Of a stretch of DNA of 64,000 bases, positions 18,033-27,148 are shown piece after piece (position 1 is the stretch's first letter; every line of letters starts with the position of its first letter). The DNA is from Tsuneonella aeria. GTDB lineage: Bacteria > Pseudomonadota > Alphaproteobacteria > Sphingomonadales > Sphingomonadaceae. Location: assembly GCF_009827495.1 (NCBI RefSeq), contig NZ_WTZA01000001.1:1748001-1812000 (forward strand). The letters run 5' to 3'. The notes beneath the pieces were generated by a model, which did no database searches, was not told the origin of the DNA, and saw only the letters and a list, made by a program, of their open reading frames with translations. The position numbers and the translations under genes were made by a program.

Positions 18033-20688
18033 GGGAGCGGCTCACCTGTTCGAAGGTATCGCGCGACAGCCCCGGCTGCCCGGCGATCCGCTCCAGCTCC
18101 GCCCGCATGAGCGCGGCGCGCCCCGGCTCTATCCGCCGCCAGCGCCCCAGCGGCGTGACGAAGCGCGCCGCCGTCTGCGCGTTGATGGGATCGAGCGCGA
18201 TGATGAGATCGGCGATCATCCGGTAGCCTTCGCCGCTTGCCGCGTGGAACGCGTGCGGATTGCCGGCGAACGCCATGTAGAGGCTGCGCACCCGGTTGGG
18301 ATTGCGCAGGGTGAAATCGGCGTGATGTGCCAGCGCCTTCACATGCTCGATCGCGGCAGGATGCAGCGAACTTGCCTGCAGGCTGAACCACTTGTCGATC
18401 ACCAGCGCGTTGCCCTGGTAACGGTTGTAGAAGTCGATCAGCGCGTGCGTCCGCTGCGGGGCCGACAGGCCGGTCAGCACCATCAGCGCGCCTTGCCGGT
18501 CGGTCATCGTCCGCGCACCGTCATATTGCGCGGCCGCGATCTGCGCGGCGCGATCGGGATTGCCGGCGGCGAGGAACACCAGCACCTGCGTGCGCACCTT
18601 GCGGGCGCCGCGCGCGGCCGGGTCCATGCCGGCGACCGCGCCGCTCGTCCGTTCGTAGAGGGGAAGGAGATCGCTTTCGAGGGCGCGCGCCAGCCATGCC
18701 TTGAGGCTTTCGCGTTCGGCATGGATGCGGGCTGGGTCGGCGACCAGCAGCGCTTCCGCGATGTAGGTCTGGCTGGGGAGCATCATCAGTTCGCCCCGCA
18801 TGGCGTCATCGATCCCCGGGTCGTTGAGCACGGCGCGCAGGGCCTCGCCGATCGCGGCGCGTCCGGCCTCGATCGCCTGGTCCGACAGCCCGTCGCCCAC
18901 GGCCGCGACGAGGTGGCCGAGAACCAGTTCCTGCATCGCTTCATACCGGGCGAACGGATCGTCATCGTGCGCGGCAAGGAACAGGAGATCGTCCGCCGGC
19001 ATGTCCCGCTCGATCGTGACGGGCGCGGAAAAGCCGCGGTTGATCGACAGGATGGGCCGCTCGGCAAAGCCGGACCAGGAGAAAGTCTCCTCCTCGCCCG
19101 CCAGCACGATCAGTTCCTCGCCGCGATGACGGCCGCTTTCGCGGTCGAACAGGGCGAGGCGCAGGGGAATCGGCATCGGCTGCTTGTCAGGCTGGCCGGG
19201 CGTGGGCGGTACGGTTTGCCGCAGGCGTAGAGTGGCGGTCTCGCCATCATGGGCGAGCGTGACGTCCACCTTCGGGGTTCCGGCCTGGGAGTACCACAGG
19301 CGCATCTGCGCGAGGTCGAGCGCGGCCCCTTCTTCCATCGCGCGGATGAAGTCCTCGCACGTCGCCGCCTCGCCGTCGTGGCGCTCGAAATAGAGGTCGG
19401 TGCCGCGGCGAAACCGTTCCGGCCCCGCCATGGTCCGCATCATGCGGATCACCTCGGCTCCCTTGTTGTAGATCGTCGGGGTGTAGAAGTTGCTTATCTC
19501 GCGGAAGCTGTCGGGCCGGATGGGGTGCGCCAGCGGGCCGGAATCCTCCGGGAACTGCACGCCGCGCAGCAGGCGCACGTCCTCGATCCGCTTGACCGCT
19601 TCGCCCTGCATGTCCTGGCTGAACAGCTGGTCGCGTAGGACGGTGAAGCCTTCCTTCAGCGACAGCTGGAACCAGTCGCGGCAGGTCACGCGGTTGCCCG
19701 ACCAGTTGTGGAAGTATTCGTGGGCGATCACCCCCTCGATTCCGTCGTAGTCGCCGTCGGTCGCGGTCTCGGGGTCGGCCAGCACGTACTTGGTGTTGAA
19801 GACGTTGAGGCCCTTGTTCTCCATCGCGCCCATGTTGAAATCGCCCACGGCGACGATGTTGAACACGTCAAGATCGTATTCCCGGCCGAACACCTCTTCG
19901 TCCCAGCGCATCGATTTCTTAAGCGATTCCATCGCGTGCCCGGTGCGTGGAAGGTCTTCGCCGCGGACCCAGATGGCAAGGTCCACGTGGCGCCCGTTCA
20001 TGGTGGTGAAGCTGTCCTTTCGCGCCACAAGGTTGCCGGCCACCAGGGCGAACAGGTAGCTCGGCTTGGGCCAGGGATCGTGCCATTCGGCCCAGTGCAC
20101 GGCGCCCTCGCCGCCTTCGGCCACCTTGTTGCCGTTCGACAGGAGTACGGGGAAGGCGTCCTTCGGTCCTTCCATCCGCACGGTATAGGTGCTGAGCACA
20201 TCCGGCCGGTCGGGGAAGAACGTGATCCGCCGGAACCCTTCCGCCTCGCACTGGGTGCAGAGCATCCCGTTCGACGCATAAAGACCCATGAGCTGGGAAT
20301 TGGCGGTCGGGGAAATGACCGTCTCGATCCTGAGCGTGTGGGATTCAGCCGGCAACGTGATGACGAGGTCGCCGTCGTCCAGCCACCAGTCGCCCGCCGG
20401 CTCGCCGTCGATGGCGACGGAGCGGGGCGAAATGCCGTCGCCGTCGAGGCGGATGGCCGGGGACGGATCGGCCGCAGGATTGCGCTCGAGCGTGAGGGTG
20501 GCGACCACCAGCGTCTCTTCGAGGCCGAGGGTGAAGGCGAGGTGCGTCTCGGGCACGAGCCAGGGGAACGGGGCGTAATTCTCACGCCGGATCAGCGGCG
20601 GTTCGGCGTCACGCTCGCGGGTGGAGGGCGGCACGTCGGCCATTTCGGGGTTGCCGTCGGGCGTCGATGGGGTGCGGGCAATATCCAT
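18025..20688 (-). CDS. pepN: Aminopeptidase N
   Basis: M1 zinc aminopeptidase of 887 residues, close to E. coli PepN (870). The exopeptidase motif GAMEN is at about 287, and the zinc motif HEYFHNW at 323 with the third ligand Glu downstream (FQLSLKEGFTV). The C-terminal DUF3458 superhelical domain is intact. ATG 20688 is used; a second in-frame ATG at 20643 would give 872 residues, and neither has a clear ribosome binding site. It is cytoplasmic and removes N-terminal residues in peptide turnover. It overlaps pgeF downstream and is divergent from the epimerase gene by 54 bp. Confidence 0.96.
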   Translation of the reverse strand: MDIARTPSTPDGNPEMADVPPSTRERDAEPPLIRRENYAPFPWLVPETHLAFTLGLEETLVVATLTLERNPAADPSPAIRLDGDGISPRSVAIDGEPAGDWWLDDGDLVITLPAESHTLRIETVISPTANSQLMGLYASNGMLCTQCEAEGFRRITFFPDRPDVLSTYTVRMEGPKDAFPVLLSNGNKVAEGGEGAVHWAEWHDPWPKPSYLFALVAGNLVARKDSFTTMNGRHVDLAIWVRGEDLPRTGHAMESLKKSMRWDEEVFGREYDLDVFNIVAVGDFNMGAMENKGLNVFNTKYVLADPETATDGDYDGIEGVIAHEYFHNWSGNRVTCRDWFQLSLKEGFTVLRDQLFSQDMQGEAVKRIEDVRLLRGVQFPEDSGPLAHPIRPDSFREISNFYTPTIYNKGAEVIRMMRTMAGPERFRRGTDLYFERHDGEAATCEDFIRAMEEGAALDLAQMRLWYSQAGTPKVDVTLAHDGETATLRLRQTVPPTPGQPDKQPMPIPLRLALFDRESGRHRGEELIVLAGEEETFSWSGFAERPILSINRGFSAPVTIERDMPADDLLFLAAHDDDPFARYEAMQELVLGHLVAAVGDGLSDQAIEAGRAAIGEALRAVLNDPGIDDAMRGELMMLPSQTYIAEALLVADPARIHAERESLKAWLARALESDLLPLYERTSGAVAGMDPAARGARKVRTQVLVFLAAGNPDRAAQIAAAQYDGARTMTDRQGALMVLTGLSAPQRTHALIDFYNRYQGNALVIDKWFSLQASSLHPAAIEHVKALAHHADFTLRNPNRVRSLYMAFAGNPHAFHAASGEGYRMIADLIIALDPINAQTAARFVTPLGRWRRIEPGRAALMRAELERIAGQPGLSRDTFEQVSRSLG

Positions 20689-20742
20689 GGGGAAGATCGA
20701 TCCAAGCTTATCGGGCGCGTGTCGAGTCGCTAAACGCACGAC

Positions 20743-21519
20743 ATGGGCCATCTGTTCATTTTCGGCTTCGGCTACACGGCCCGCGCGGTCGCGGCGCGGC
20801 TGGATGGCTGGACGGTTTCGGCGACCGGGCGGGACGGATCGGTGGACTTCGCGGACGACGATGGCGTGCGCCGCGCCATTGCCGGCGCGAGCCACGTGCT
20901 TTCCTGCGTCCCGCCAGCCGACGGCGCCGACCCGGTGCTGGACCGTTACGGCGACGCGCTGGGCGGTCGCTGGATCGGCTATCTCTCCTCCACCGGGGTC
21001 TATGGCGATACCGGCGGGGCGTGGGTGGACGAAAGCGCGCCCACAGGCACCGGGCGGCGCAGCGCGCGCAGCGCGGCGGACGCCGCCTGGCTGGAACGCG
21101 GCGCGCATGTGTTCCGCCTGCCGGGGATCTACGGCCCCGGGCGCAGCCCGCTCGACCGGGTGCTGGCCGGGACGGCGCATCGCATCGACCTGCCGGGCCA
21201 GGTCTTCAGCCGCGTGCACGTGGCGGACATCGCGGATGGCGTGGCGCAGTCCTTCGGCAAGCCCGCCGGCGCCTACAACCTGGCGGACGACCTTCCCGCG
21301 AGCGCGAACGCCGTGGTCGATGAAGCCTGCCGCCTTCTCGGCACGCCCCCGCCGCCGCTGCAAGCGCTGGAGGACGCGGGCCTCTCGCCCGCGGCGCGCG
21401 GCTTCTACGCGGAAAACCGCCGCATCGCGAACGGCAAGGCCAGGCGGGTGCTCGGCTGGCGGCCGCGCTATCCGACTTATCGCGAAGGCCTGCGCGCGCT
21501 GCTTTCAGCCGGCAGCTAG
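20743..21519 (+). CDS. NAD(P)-dependent epimerase-like protein (YeeZ family)
   Basis: An atypical short-chain dehydrogenase of 258 residues. The Rossmann start is LFIFGFGYTARAVAARL, a G-x-G-x-x-A form of the dinucleotide motif. The LSSTGVYGDTGGAWVDES block and FRLPGIYGPGRS are typical of the YeeZ/SDR_a5 group. The catalytic Tyr of the YxxxK motif is not obvious, as is usual in that group. Substrate is unknown. Its TAG stop shares the CTAG tetranucleotide with the stop of the convergent EamA gene. Confidence 0.85.
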   Translation: MGHLFIFGFGYTARAVAARLDGWTVSATGRDGSVDFADDDGVRRAIAGASHVLSCVPPADGADPVLDRYGDALGGRWIGYLSSTGVYGDTGGAWVDESAPTGTGRRSARSAADAAWLERGAHVFRLPGIYGPGRSPLDRVLAGTAHRIDLPGQVFSRVHVADIADGVAQSFGKPAGAYNLADDLPASANAVVDEACRLLGTPPPPLQALEDAGLSPAARGFYAENRRIANGKARRVLGWRPRYPTYREGLRALLSAGS

Positions 21520-22439
21520 GGGGCGACCTGGCGGGCGCGCAAGGCCACGATCATCCCGGCGGTGGCGAGCGCGGCGCCAGTTATGGCCAGTGCCGACCAG
21601 ACGTATCCTTCCAGGAGGGTCGAGATCGCCATCGCGATCACCACCACCAGCACACCGTTGTAAGCCGCGCGGCCCGCGCCAAGCTCCCGCACGAGCTGGT
21701 AGTACATCGGGAACGTGACGACCGTGCCGGCGATCGCCAGCCACGCGGTGCCCAGCCAGTACGCGGGCGCATCCGGGAACACCGGCGGCCCCGCCACGAT
21801 CCACGCCGCCGCCACGTCGATCCCCGTGCCGTACAGGATCGCCCAGGCCAGCAGGGTGACGAGCGGCACGCCCCGCCCCGCGGGTCCGGCCTGGATCACG
21901 TTGGCGACGGAGGCCACCAGCATGCCGCCCAGCGCGAGCAGGGTGCCGAGCGGCACGTCGGCCCCGCCCATCGGGGCCGCCCGCGCCTCGTTCACCAGCA
22001 GGACCGCAATGCCCGCCAGCGCGATGGCGCTGCCCAGGACGAAGCGGCGCGTCACCGTCTGGCCCAGCAGCGCGCGGGCCAGCAGCGCGTTGGGCACGAA
22101 CATCATCCCGATCAGCAGCGCGACCACGCCCGACGTGAGATGCGCTTCGGACGCGTAGACGAACGTGTAGTTGCCGCAGAACTGGAGCAGGCCCATCGCC
22201 ATCGCCAGCCCATGGGCGCGGGCCGGCATCGCCAGTGACTTGCGCATCGCGATGGCGAGCGCGAACATCGCCGGGGCCGCCATCGCGAAGCGGTAGGCGA
22301 TCGACCACTGTCCGGGAACGTCGGTGATCTGCCCCCGGATGACATACCAGGTCGAACCCCAGATCAGTGCCGTCAGGATAAAGGGGATCGCGATGCGCGG
22401 CCGCAGCAGCGCGTGCGGCGGGTTGGGATCCTGGCTCAC
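21516..22439 (-). CDS. EamA/DMT-family transporter
   Basis: An integral membrane protein of 307 residues with about ten helices in two repeats, as in the drug/metabolite transporter (EamA, RhaT-like) family. The N-terminal block ALIWGSTWYVIRGQ is characteristic. The start is GTG 22439, overlapping the TGA of the aldolase gene (GTGA), so both are translationally coupled. Many EamA proteins export amino acids or related metabolites. Coupling to a threonine-aldolase-like enzyme suggests an amino-acid substrate (inference). Confidence 0.88.
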   Translation of the reverse strand: MSQDPNPPHALLRPRIAIPFILTALIWGSTWYVIRGQITDVPGQWSIAYRFAMAAPAMFALAIAMRKSLAMPARAHGLAMAMGLLQFCGNYTFVYASEAHLTSGVVALLIGMMFVPNALLARALLGQTVTRRFVLGSAIALAGIAVLLVNEARAAPMGGADVPLGTLLALGGMLVASVANVIQAGPAGRGVPLVTLLAWAILYGTGIDVAAAWIVAGPPVFPDAPAYWLGTAWLAIAGTVVTFPMYYQLVRELGAGRAAYNGVLVVVIAMAISTLLEGYVWSALAITGAALATAGMIVALRARQVAP

Positions 22440-23443
22440 AGCGCGGCGATGGCCCTGGCAAGCGCGGAGGCATCTTCGGCCCGGCTGTTCCATGCGGCGA
22501 CGAAGCGCGCGGCATCGCTGCCCCAGTCGTAGAAGGCATAGCCCTGCCGCCGCAGGGCTTCACGCTCCGCCGCGCTGACGCGGACGAACACCTCGTTGGC
22601 CTCGACCGGATGGAGCAGGCGGTCGGCGCAGGCGCCCGCGATCTCCGCCGCGGCGGCGTTGGCGGCGCGGGCGTTCGCCAGCCACAGGTCGCCGTCCAGC
22701 ATCGCCAGGATCTGCGCGGCGAGATAGCGCCCCTTGGATTGCAGGTGCCCCGCGCGCTTGCGTCGCCAGCGGGCGAGCGCTGCCGCCTCGCCATCGAAGA
22801 ACACAATCGCTTCGGCGCCCATGCCGCCGTTCTTGATGAACCCGAAGCTCAGCGCGTCGCACGGCCCGGCGGCCTCGGCGGCAGAGCACCCGAGGAACGC
22901 CGCCGCGTTGGCAAAGCGCGCACCGTCCACGTGAAAGCCCAGCCCGCGCGCCTTCGCCAGTTCGCCCAGCGCCGCAAGCTCGCCCGGGCGGTAGGCGCGC
23001 CCGTATTCGCTCGCCTGCGTGACGCTGAGGGCGTGCGGCTGCACCCAGTGCACGTCGGGCCGGATCGGGTCGACCACCGCGCGCACGGCATCCGGGGTCA
23101 GCCTGGCCCCCTCCCCGTCCGCCAGCAGCAGCTTGGCGCCGTGGAGGAAGAAGCCCGGCGCGCCGCCTTCGTCCATCTCGATATGCGCCTCGCGGTGGCA
23201 GACGACCCCGCCGTGGGGCGGGCACATCGTGGCGAGCGCCAGGCAGTTGGCGGCGGTGCCGCTCGCCACCCACAGCGCGTGGGCTTCGCGCCCGAACAGG
23301 TCGCTGAACCGCGCGTCGAGCTCCTTCGACAGCGCGTCCCCGTCATAGGGCGGCTGCGCTTCGTCCGCGGCGCGCATCGCGTCCCACACGGCGGGATGCA
23401 CGGAGGCGGCGTTGTCGGAGAGGAATTGCGCGGTGCGGACCAT
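22436..23443 (-). CDS. Threonine aldolase family PLP enzyme
   Basis: A fold-type I PLP enzyme of 335 residues of the beta-eliminating lyase/threonine aldolase family. These cleave threonine or other beta-hydroxy amino acids to glycine and an aldehyde. Visible are the N-terminal FLSDNAASVHPAVWDA, the PLP-binding GTAANCLAL, HIEMDEGGAP, the cofactor Asp in HVDGARFANA, and the Schiff-base Lys in SFGFIKNGGMG. It is slightly shorter than LtaE of E. coli. It is first of a two-gene unit with the EamA transporter. The exact substrate is not determined. Confidence 0.88.
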   Translation of the reverse strand: MVRTAQFLSDNAASVHPAVWDAMRAADEAQPPYDGDALSKELDARFSDLFGREAHALWVASGTAANCLALATMCPPHGGVVCHREAHIEMDEGGAPGFFLHGAKLLLADGEGARLTPDAVRAVVDPIRPDVHWVQPHALSVTQASEYGRAYRPGELAALGELAKARGLGFHVDGARFANAAAFLGCSAAEAAGPCDALSFGFIKNGGMGAEAIVFFDGEAAALARWRRKRAGHLQSKGRYLAAQILAMLDGDLWLANARAANAAAAEIAGACADRLLHPVEANEVFVRVSAAEREALRRQGYAFYDWGSDAARFVAAWNSRAEDASALARAIAAL

Positions 23444-23498
23444 GGCGGAACGGCCCTAGCGCGGCGCGCGTTGAGCGCAAGAAGGAGACGTGGACACC

Positions 23499-23807
23499 AT
23501 GACAATCGAGGGTATCGAGATCACGCACCAGGGCGACGAAGCGCGCGGGGAATACCGCGCCACCGTACCCGGCAGCAGAGCCGTGGGCCGGCTGACGTGG
23601 AAAGGCCGGGGCAACGCGCGGATCGCCGATCACACGCTGGTGCCGCCCGAAATCGGCGGGCGCGGCGTGGCGGCGGCGCTGGTGGACGCGCTGGTGGCGG
23701 ATGCGCGGGCGGAAGGCTTCACGATCGTGCCGGCGTGCAGCTATGTCGATGCCCAGTTCCGCCGCCACCCGGAGTGGGCCGACCTGCTGGCCGAGACGCC
23801 GAGCTGA
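23499..23807 (+). CDS. YjdJ-type small GNAT acetyltransferase
   Basis: A 102-residue protein of the COG2388 (YjdJ/GCN5-like) family. The acetyl-CoA loop appears as PPEIGGRGVAAALVDALV, followed by the family end motif VPACSYVDAQFRRHPEWADLL. AAGGAG lies 11 bases upstream of ATG 23499; an in-frame GTG at 23490 sits too close to it. These minimal acetyltransferases are cytoplasmic with unknown acceptors. It is convergent with the PH-domain gene, 7 bp away. Confidence 0.9.
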   Translation: MTIEGIEITHQGDEARGEYRATVPGSRAVGRLTWKGRGNARIADHTLVPPEIGGRGVAAALVDALVADARAEGFTIVPACSYVDAQFRRHPEWADLLAETPS

Positions 23808-23814
23808 AACCCGC

Positions 23815-25374
23815 CTAGCTGACCTGCGAGAAGTCCAGCCCCGCGACGCTTTCGACAACCGCATCGCGAATCCGCTGCGCTTCTCCGGCGGGCAGTGCGT
23901 CGATCGCCATGGTGCCGCCGGCCAGACCCAGGTGGAGCGTGGCATAGCCGCCTCGCCGGCCGAGCGGACCCTGGCGGATCTCGACCGATTGCAGCTTCAC
24001 CCGCTGGGCAACATCGATACGCGGGGCGAGCCAGCCGCGCCGCGTGAACACCTGCCGCGCATCCAGCGCATGGCGCGCGCGCCGCCAGGCCAGCGCCTGT
24101 CCTGCCGCAATGACCGGCACGGCCAGCAATGGCACGAGCGCAAGGCGCGGATCGGCGAAGATTGCCAGGGCAGCGGCGGCCAGGATTGGCACCGCTGCGC
24201 CCAGCACGGCCCTATCCACGAACGCGCGGCGCGCCGGCCGCTGCCAAAGGGTGCCGTCGCCCGGCAGCGCAAACCCCGCCGCCGCCGCGATCGGTGCCAG
24301 TTCTTCCATCTGCGCGAACGGCGCCACGACATGGCTGCCGGAACCGGCATCCTGCGCCAGGCTGACGAACTTCAGCCCGTGCCAGCCGAACCGGCGGCGC
24401 AGCCATCCGGTGCGCAGCTCCAGCGCCTGGACGCGGTGCGCGGGCATGACCATGTCGGTCGTGGTGAGGAGCCCGCGACGCCGGCGGAATCCCCTGGCCG
24501 TGCGCTCCAGCACGAACCCCCAGTCCCGCAGCGCGGTGCGCAGGATGCCGGTGGCGAAACCGACCACCGACAGGGCCGCCAGCGTCGCGAGCCCGATCAC
24601 CACTTGCATCACCGGACCGAGCGCGGCGAGCCGGTCCACCGGAACCCCCAGCACACCCTGCCATTCGTCCCAGTCCCACACGTCGAACGGCAGCAGGAAA
24701 TCGAATTGCTGCGCCAGGCCCGCGACCACCGCCACCGCGGCGAGCGAGAATTCGAACAGGCCAAAGGTAACGACGCGCGCCGGCTTCATGGCGAACAGGA
24801 CGGCGCCGACCGGCTGCGCGTTCGCGTCCTCCGCCGTCGCGCCGGCGGCGGGCACGGCGGCATGATCGTCGCGCCGCTCGCGCACCAGTTCGCGCAGCGC
24901 CTCGCCCTCCGCAACCGGGAGGTAGGCGAGCGCGATCTCGTCGCTGCCGCCGGCCCCGGTCTCGAACCGAACCTGGGTCAGGCCCAGCAGGCGCGCCAGC
25001 AGCGGTTGCTCCAGGCTGACGTCCTGGATGCGCTCGTAAGGGACGGAGCGCGCCGCGCGCGAGACGACGCCCGTCTCCAGCCGGATATCCTCCGCGCCCA
25101 CGGTATAGGTCGTTCGCCACCAGCGCAGCACCGCAACGCCCGCGCCGATCGCGATCGCCAGGATGGCGATACCGGCGACAAAGCCGATCCCGCTCAGTTC
25201 GGAACGCAGGCCGATGGCACCGGCGATGGCGGGCAGCACGGCCTTGCGCATGTCGGAAAGCGCGCCGACGACGATGCCGATGGGCGCGGTGCGGCGCGGC
25301 TGGGAAACGGTCGCCCCGCGGGTGGCCTCCCCGGGCGTGGCCCCGCCCGGCGTGTCAAAGGTTTCGGCGGTCAC
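23815..25374 (-). CDS. Membrane PH-domain protein (YdbT-like, DUF304/bPH2 repeats)
   Basis: A protein of 519 residues with several hydrophobic segments (about 55-80, 195-215, 255-285, 385-420). These are interleaved with bacterial PH (bPH2) repeats: one at 85-155 starting YTVGAEDIRLETGVVSR with SVPYERIQDV, one at 285-350 (RGLLTTTDMVMPAHRVQALEL), and one near 435-510 (FTRRGWLAPRIDVAQRVKLQSVEI). It overlaps the smaller PH gene by 4 bases (ATGA). In Bacillus the YdbST pair protects against certain membrane-active bacteriocins; whether that applies here is unknown. Confidence 0.85.
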   Translation of the reverse strand: MTAETFDTPGGATPGEATRGATVSQPRRTAPIGIVVGALSDMRKAVLPAIAGAIGLRSELSGIGFVAGIAILAIAIGAGVAVLRWWRTTYTVGAEDIRLETGVVSRAARSVPYERIQDVSLEQPLLARLLGLTQVRFETGAGGSDEIALAYLPVAEGEALRELVRERRDDHAAVPAAGATAEDANAQPVGAVLFAMKPARVVTFGLFEFSLAAVAVVAGLAQQFDFLLPFDVWDWDEWQGVLGVPVDRLAALGPVMQVVIGLATLAALSVVGFATGILRTALRDWGFVLERTARGFRRRRGLLTTTDMVMPAHRVQALELRTGWLRRRFGWHGLKFVSLAQDAGSGSHVVAPFAQMEELAPIAAAAGFALPGDGTLWQRPARRAFVDRAVLGAAVPILAAAALAIFADPRLALVPLLAVPVIAAGQALAWRRARHALDARQVFTRRGWLAPRIDVAQRVKLQSVEIRQGPLGRRGGYATLHLGLAGGTMAIDALPAGEAQRIRDAVVESVAGLDFSQVS

Positions 25375-25928
25375 ACCGTCTCGCGGCGGATGTGCGCGCG
25401 CATGGCTTCACGCATGGCGGCCGCGTCGCTTTCGGCAAGGCCGGGCAGCGCCACGCTGGCGTTGTGCGTGCCCGCCGTGTGCACCACCAGCGTGGCGAGG
25501 CCGAATGCGCGTTCGAGCGGCCCCTGCGTCACGTCGATATGCTGGATGCGCCCGAACGGCACCACCGTGTCGGACCGGAACAGCAGCCCGCGCACCACCC
25601 GCAGCCGATCGGCCCCCAGGCCAAAACCGCGCGCGGCGTGGCGCCGCAGGGGCACACGCAGGATCAGGAACGCGGCGGCCAGCAAAACCGGCACGATGAA
25701 CACGCCGGTCGGCAGCAGCCCGGCCGTTTCGATCACCAGCGACGCGATGACCGCAGGCAATGTCCCGAGCGCGGTCTGGACACGGAGCAGGTTCACGTGA
25801 TTCGGGTGGAGCGGCGTCAGCCCGTCCGCATCGTGGTCCACGGCCTGGCTCACGGCCTGGCCCACAGCCGGCACCGTGCTGCCCGCCGCATCCGACGAAA
25901 GACCCTGCTGCGCCGCGCCTGTTTCCAT
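25371..25928 (-). CDS. Membrane PH-domain protein (YdbS-like)
   Basis: A protein of 185 residues. The N-terminal 50 residues are polar, followed by two hydrophobic helices (about 57-92). A bPH2 domain follows (AARGFGLGADRLRVVRGLLF, then VVPFGRIQHIDVTQGPLERAFGLATLVVHTAG). It is first of a coupled two-gene unit with the larger PH protein, the same arrangement as ydbS-ydbT elsewhere. Probable inner-membrane complex of unknown function. Confidence 0.87.
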   Translation of the reverse strand: METGAAQQGLSSDAAGSTVPAVGQAVSQAVDHDADGLTPLHPNHVNLLRVQTALGTLPAVIASLVIETAGLLPTGVFIVPVLLAAAFLILRVPLRRHAARGFGLGADRLRVVRGLLFRSDTVVPFGRIQHIDVTQGPLERAFGLATLVVHTAGTHNASVALPGLAESDAAAMREAMRAHIRRETV

Positions 25929-26054
25929 GGTGCCTTAGATGAATAACACGCCGCGCCGATGCAAGCGCATTCGCGCGTTGTGGGCGGTGCGGCGGGCGGA
26001 GGGGCGGGGCGACTGGCGTCCGCCGAATCGGTGCGGGAACCGGCTGGGGAAGAA

Positions 26055-26129
26055 TGGTGCTGCTGGGGAGGATTGAACTCCCGGCCTCACCCTTACCAAG
26101 GGTGCGCTCTACCACTGAGCTACAGCAGC
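26055..26129 (-). tRNA. tRNA-Thr(GGT)
   Basis: Minus-strand cloverleaf: acceptor GCTGCTG at 26129, D-arm AGCTCAGTGGTAGAGC, anticodon arm CACCCTTGGTAAGGGTG with GGT, T-arm GGGAGTTCAATCCTCCC, and encoded CCA ending at 26055. Confidence 0.96.
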
Positions 26130-26238
26130 GTGCCAGTCGAGGCGGCGCGCCTTACAGGGCGGCCCTTCCTTGTCAAGCGCCGGTCTTGCCAGCGCCGGTC
26201 TTGTCAGCCGCGTCCCGGCAGGGCAATCGGTTGGGCCT

Positions 26239-26409
26239 ATGACACAGGATGCCAAGTCGCCGCGCGAGGAGCGCCTGGCCGCCAGCTTGCGCGCCAACCT
26301 GCACCGGCGCAAGGCGCAGGCCCGCGCGATGGCCGCGGCCTCCGATGCCGGAGCGGACGCCGAGGCAGGCGGCGCGCCAAGCCTTCCCAAAGAAACGCCC
26401 CGCCGCTAG
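26239..26409 (+). CDS. Small basic conserved protein, 56 aa
   Basis: A 56-residue, highly charged protein (REERLAASLRANLHRRKAQARAMAAA) ending in a low-complexity Ala/Gly/Pro tail. ATG 26239 follows GGTTGGG. Similar short Arg/Lys-rich helices (RANLxRRKAQAR) are, as far as I recall, common in sphingomonads, but I know no assigned function. It lies between tRNA-Thr and gpmA and could be nucleic-acid binding. A chance frame cannot be excluded. Confidence 0.55.
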   Translation: MTQDAKSPREERLAASLRANLHRRKAQARAMAAASDAGADAEAGGAPSLPKETPRR

Positions 26410-26448
26410 GGGCGGGCGCTCCCGATTTGCTGCAGGAGCCTGCCCGCT

Positions 26449-27147
26449 TTGTCCACGCCCCGCGCCACGCTGATCCTGGTCCGCCACGGCCAGAGCCAAT
26501 GGAACCTGGAAAACCGCTTCACCGGATGGTGGGACGTTGACCTGACCGAACAGGGCGTGGCCGAGGCCACCGCCGCCGGCGCGCTGCTGGCGGACAAGGG
26601 CCTGCTGCCGGACGTGGCCTTCACTTCGCTGCAGACCCGCGCGATCAAGACCCTGCACCTGGCGCTGGAAGCGTGCGGGCGCCTGTGGATCCCGGAAACC
26701 AAGGACTGGCGCCTCAACGAACGGCACTATGGTGGGCTGACCGGGCTCGACAAGCAGCAGACGCGCGACCGCCACGGCGACGAACAGGTGCACATCTGGC
26801 GCCGCAGCTTCGACGTGCCGCCGCCGATGCTGGAGGCCGGCGGCGAATTCGACCTTGCCGCCGACCCCCGCTATGCCGGGATCGCGGTGCCGGGTGCGGA
26901 AAGCCTGAAGCTGACCATCGAGCGCGTGCTGCCCTATTACGAAAGCGATATCCTCCCCGTGCTGGCCGCGGGGAGGACGGTGATCGTCTCGGCGCACGGC
27001 AACAGCCTGCGCGCGCTGGTGAAGCACCTTTCGGCCATTTCCGACGAAGAGATTTCGGAACTGGAAATCCCCACCGGCCAGCCGATCGTGTTCGAATTCG
27101 GCGCGGACATGGCGCCCGGCCCCCGCTACTACCTCAAGGATCGCTGA
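26449..27147 (+). CDS. gpmA: 2,3-bisphosphoglycerate-dependent phosphoglycerate mutase
   Basis: Interconverts 3- and 2-phosphoglycerate in glycolysis. The 232 residues contain the phosphohistidine motif [10 protein letters not shown] near 10, the lid [10 protein letters not shown], and the second active-site block [17 protein letters not shown]. The start is TTG 26449 with AGGAG 10 bases upstream; no ATG fits. It heads the chain continuing into purE one base after its stop. Length is between the 230- and 250-residue GpmA classes. Confidence 0.95.
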   Translation: MSTPRATLILVRHGQSQWNLENRFTGWWDVDLTEQGVAEATAAGALLADKGLLPDVAFTSLQTRAIKTLHLALEACGRLWIPETKDWRLNERHYGGLTGLDKQQTRDRHGDEQVHIWRRSFDVPPPMLEAGGEFDLAADPRYAGIAVPGAESLKLTIERVLPYYESDILPVLAAGRTVIVSAHGNSLRALVKHLSAISDEEISELEIPTGQPIVFEFGADMAPGPRYYLKDR

Positions 27148-27148
27148 C

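Noticed and set aside
23701..25800. Plus-strand frame of about 700 codons opposite the PH-domain genes
   Set aside because: Repetitive, Arg-rich composition; the minus-strand pair has membrane helices, PH motifs and a 4-base overlap typical of real genes.
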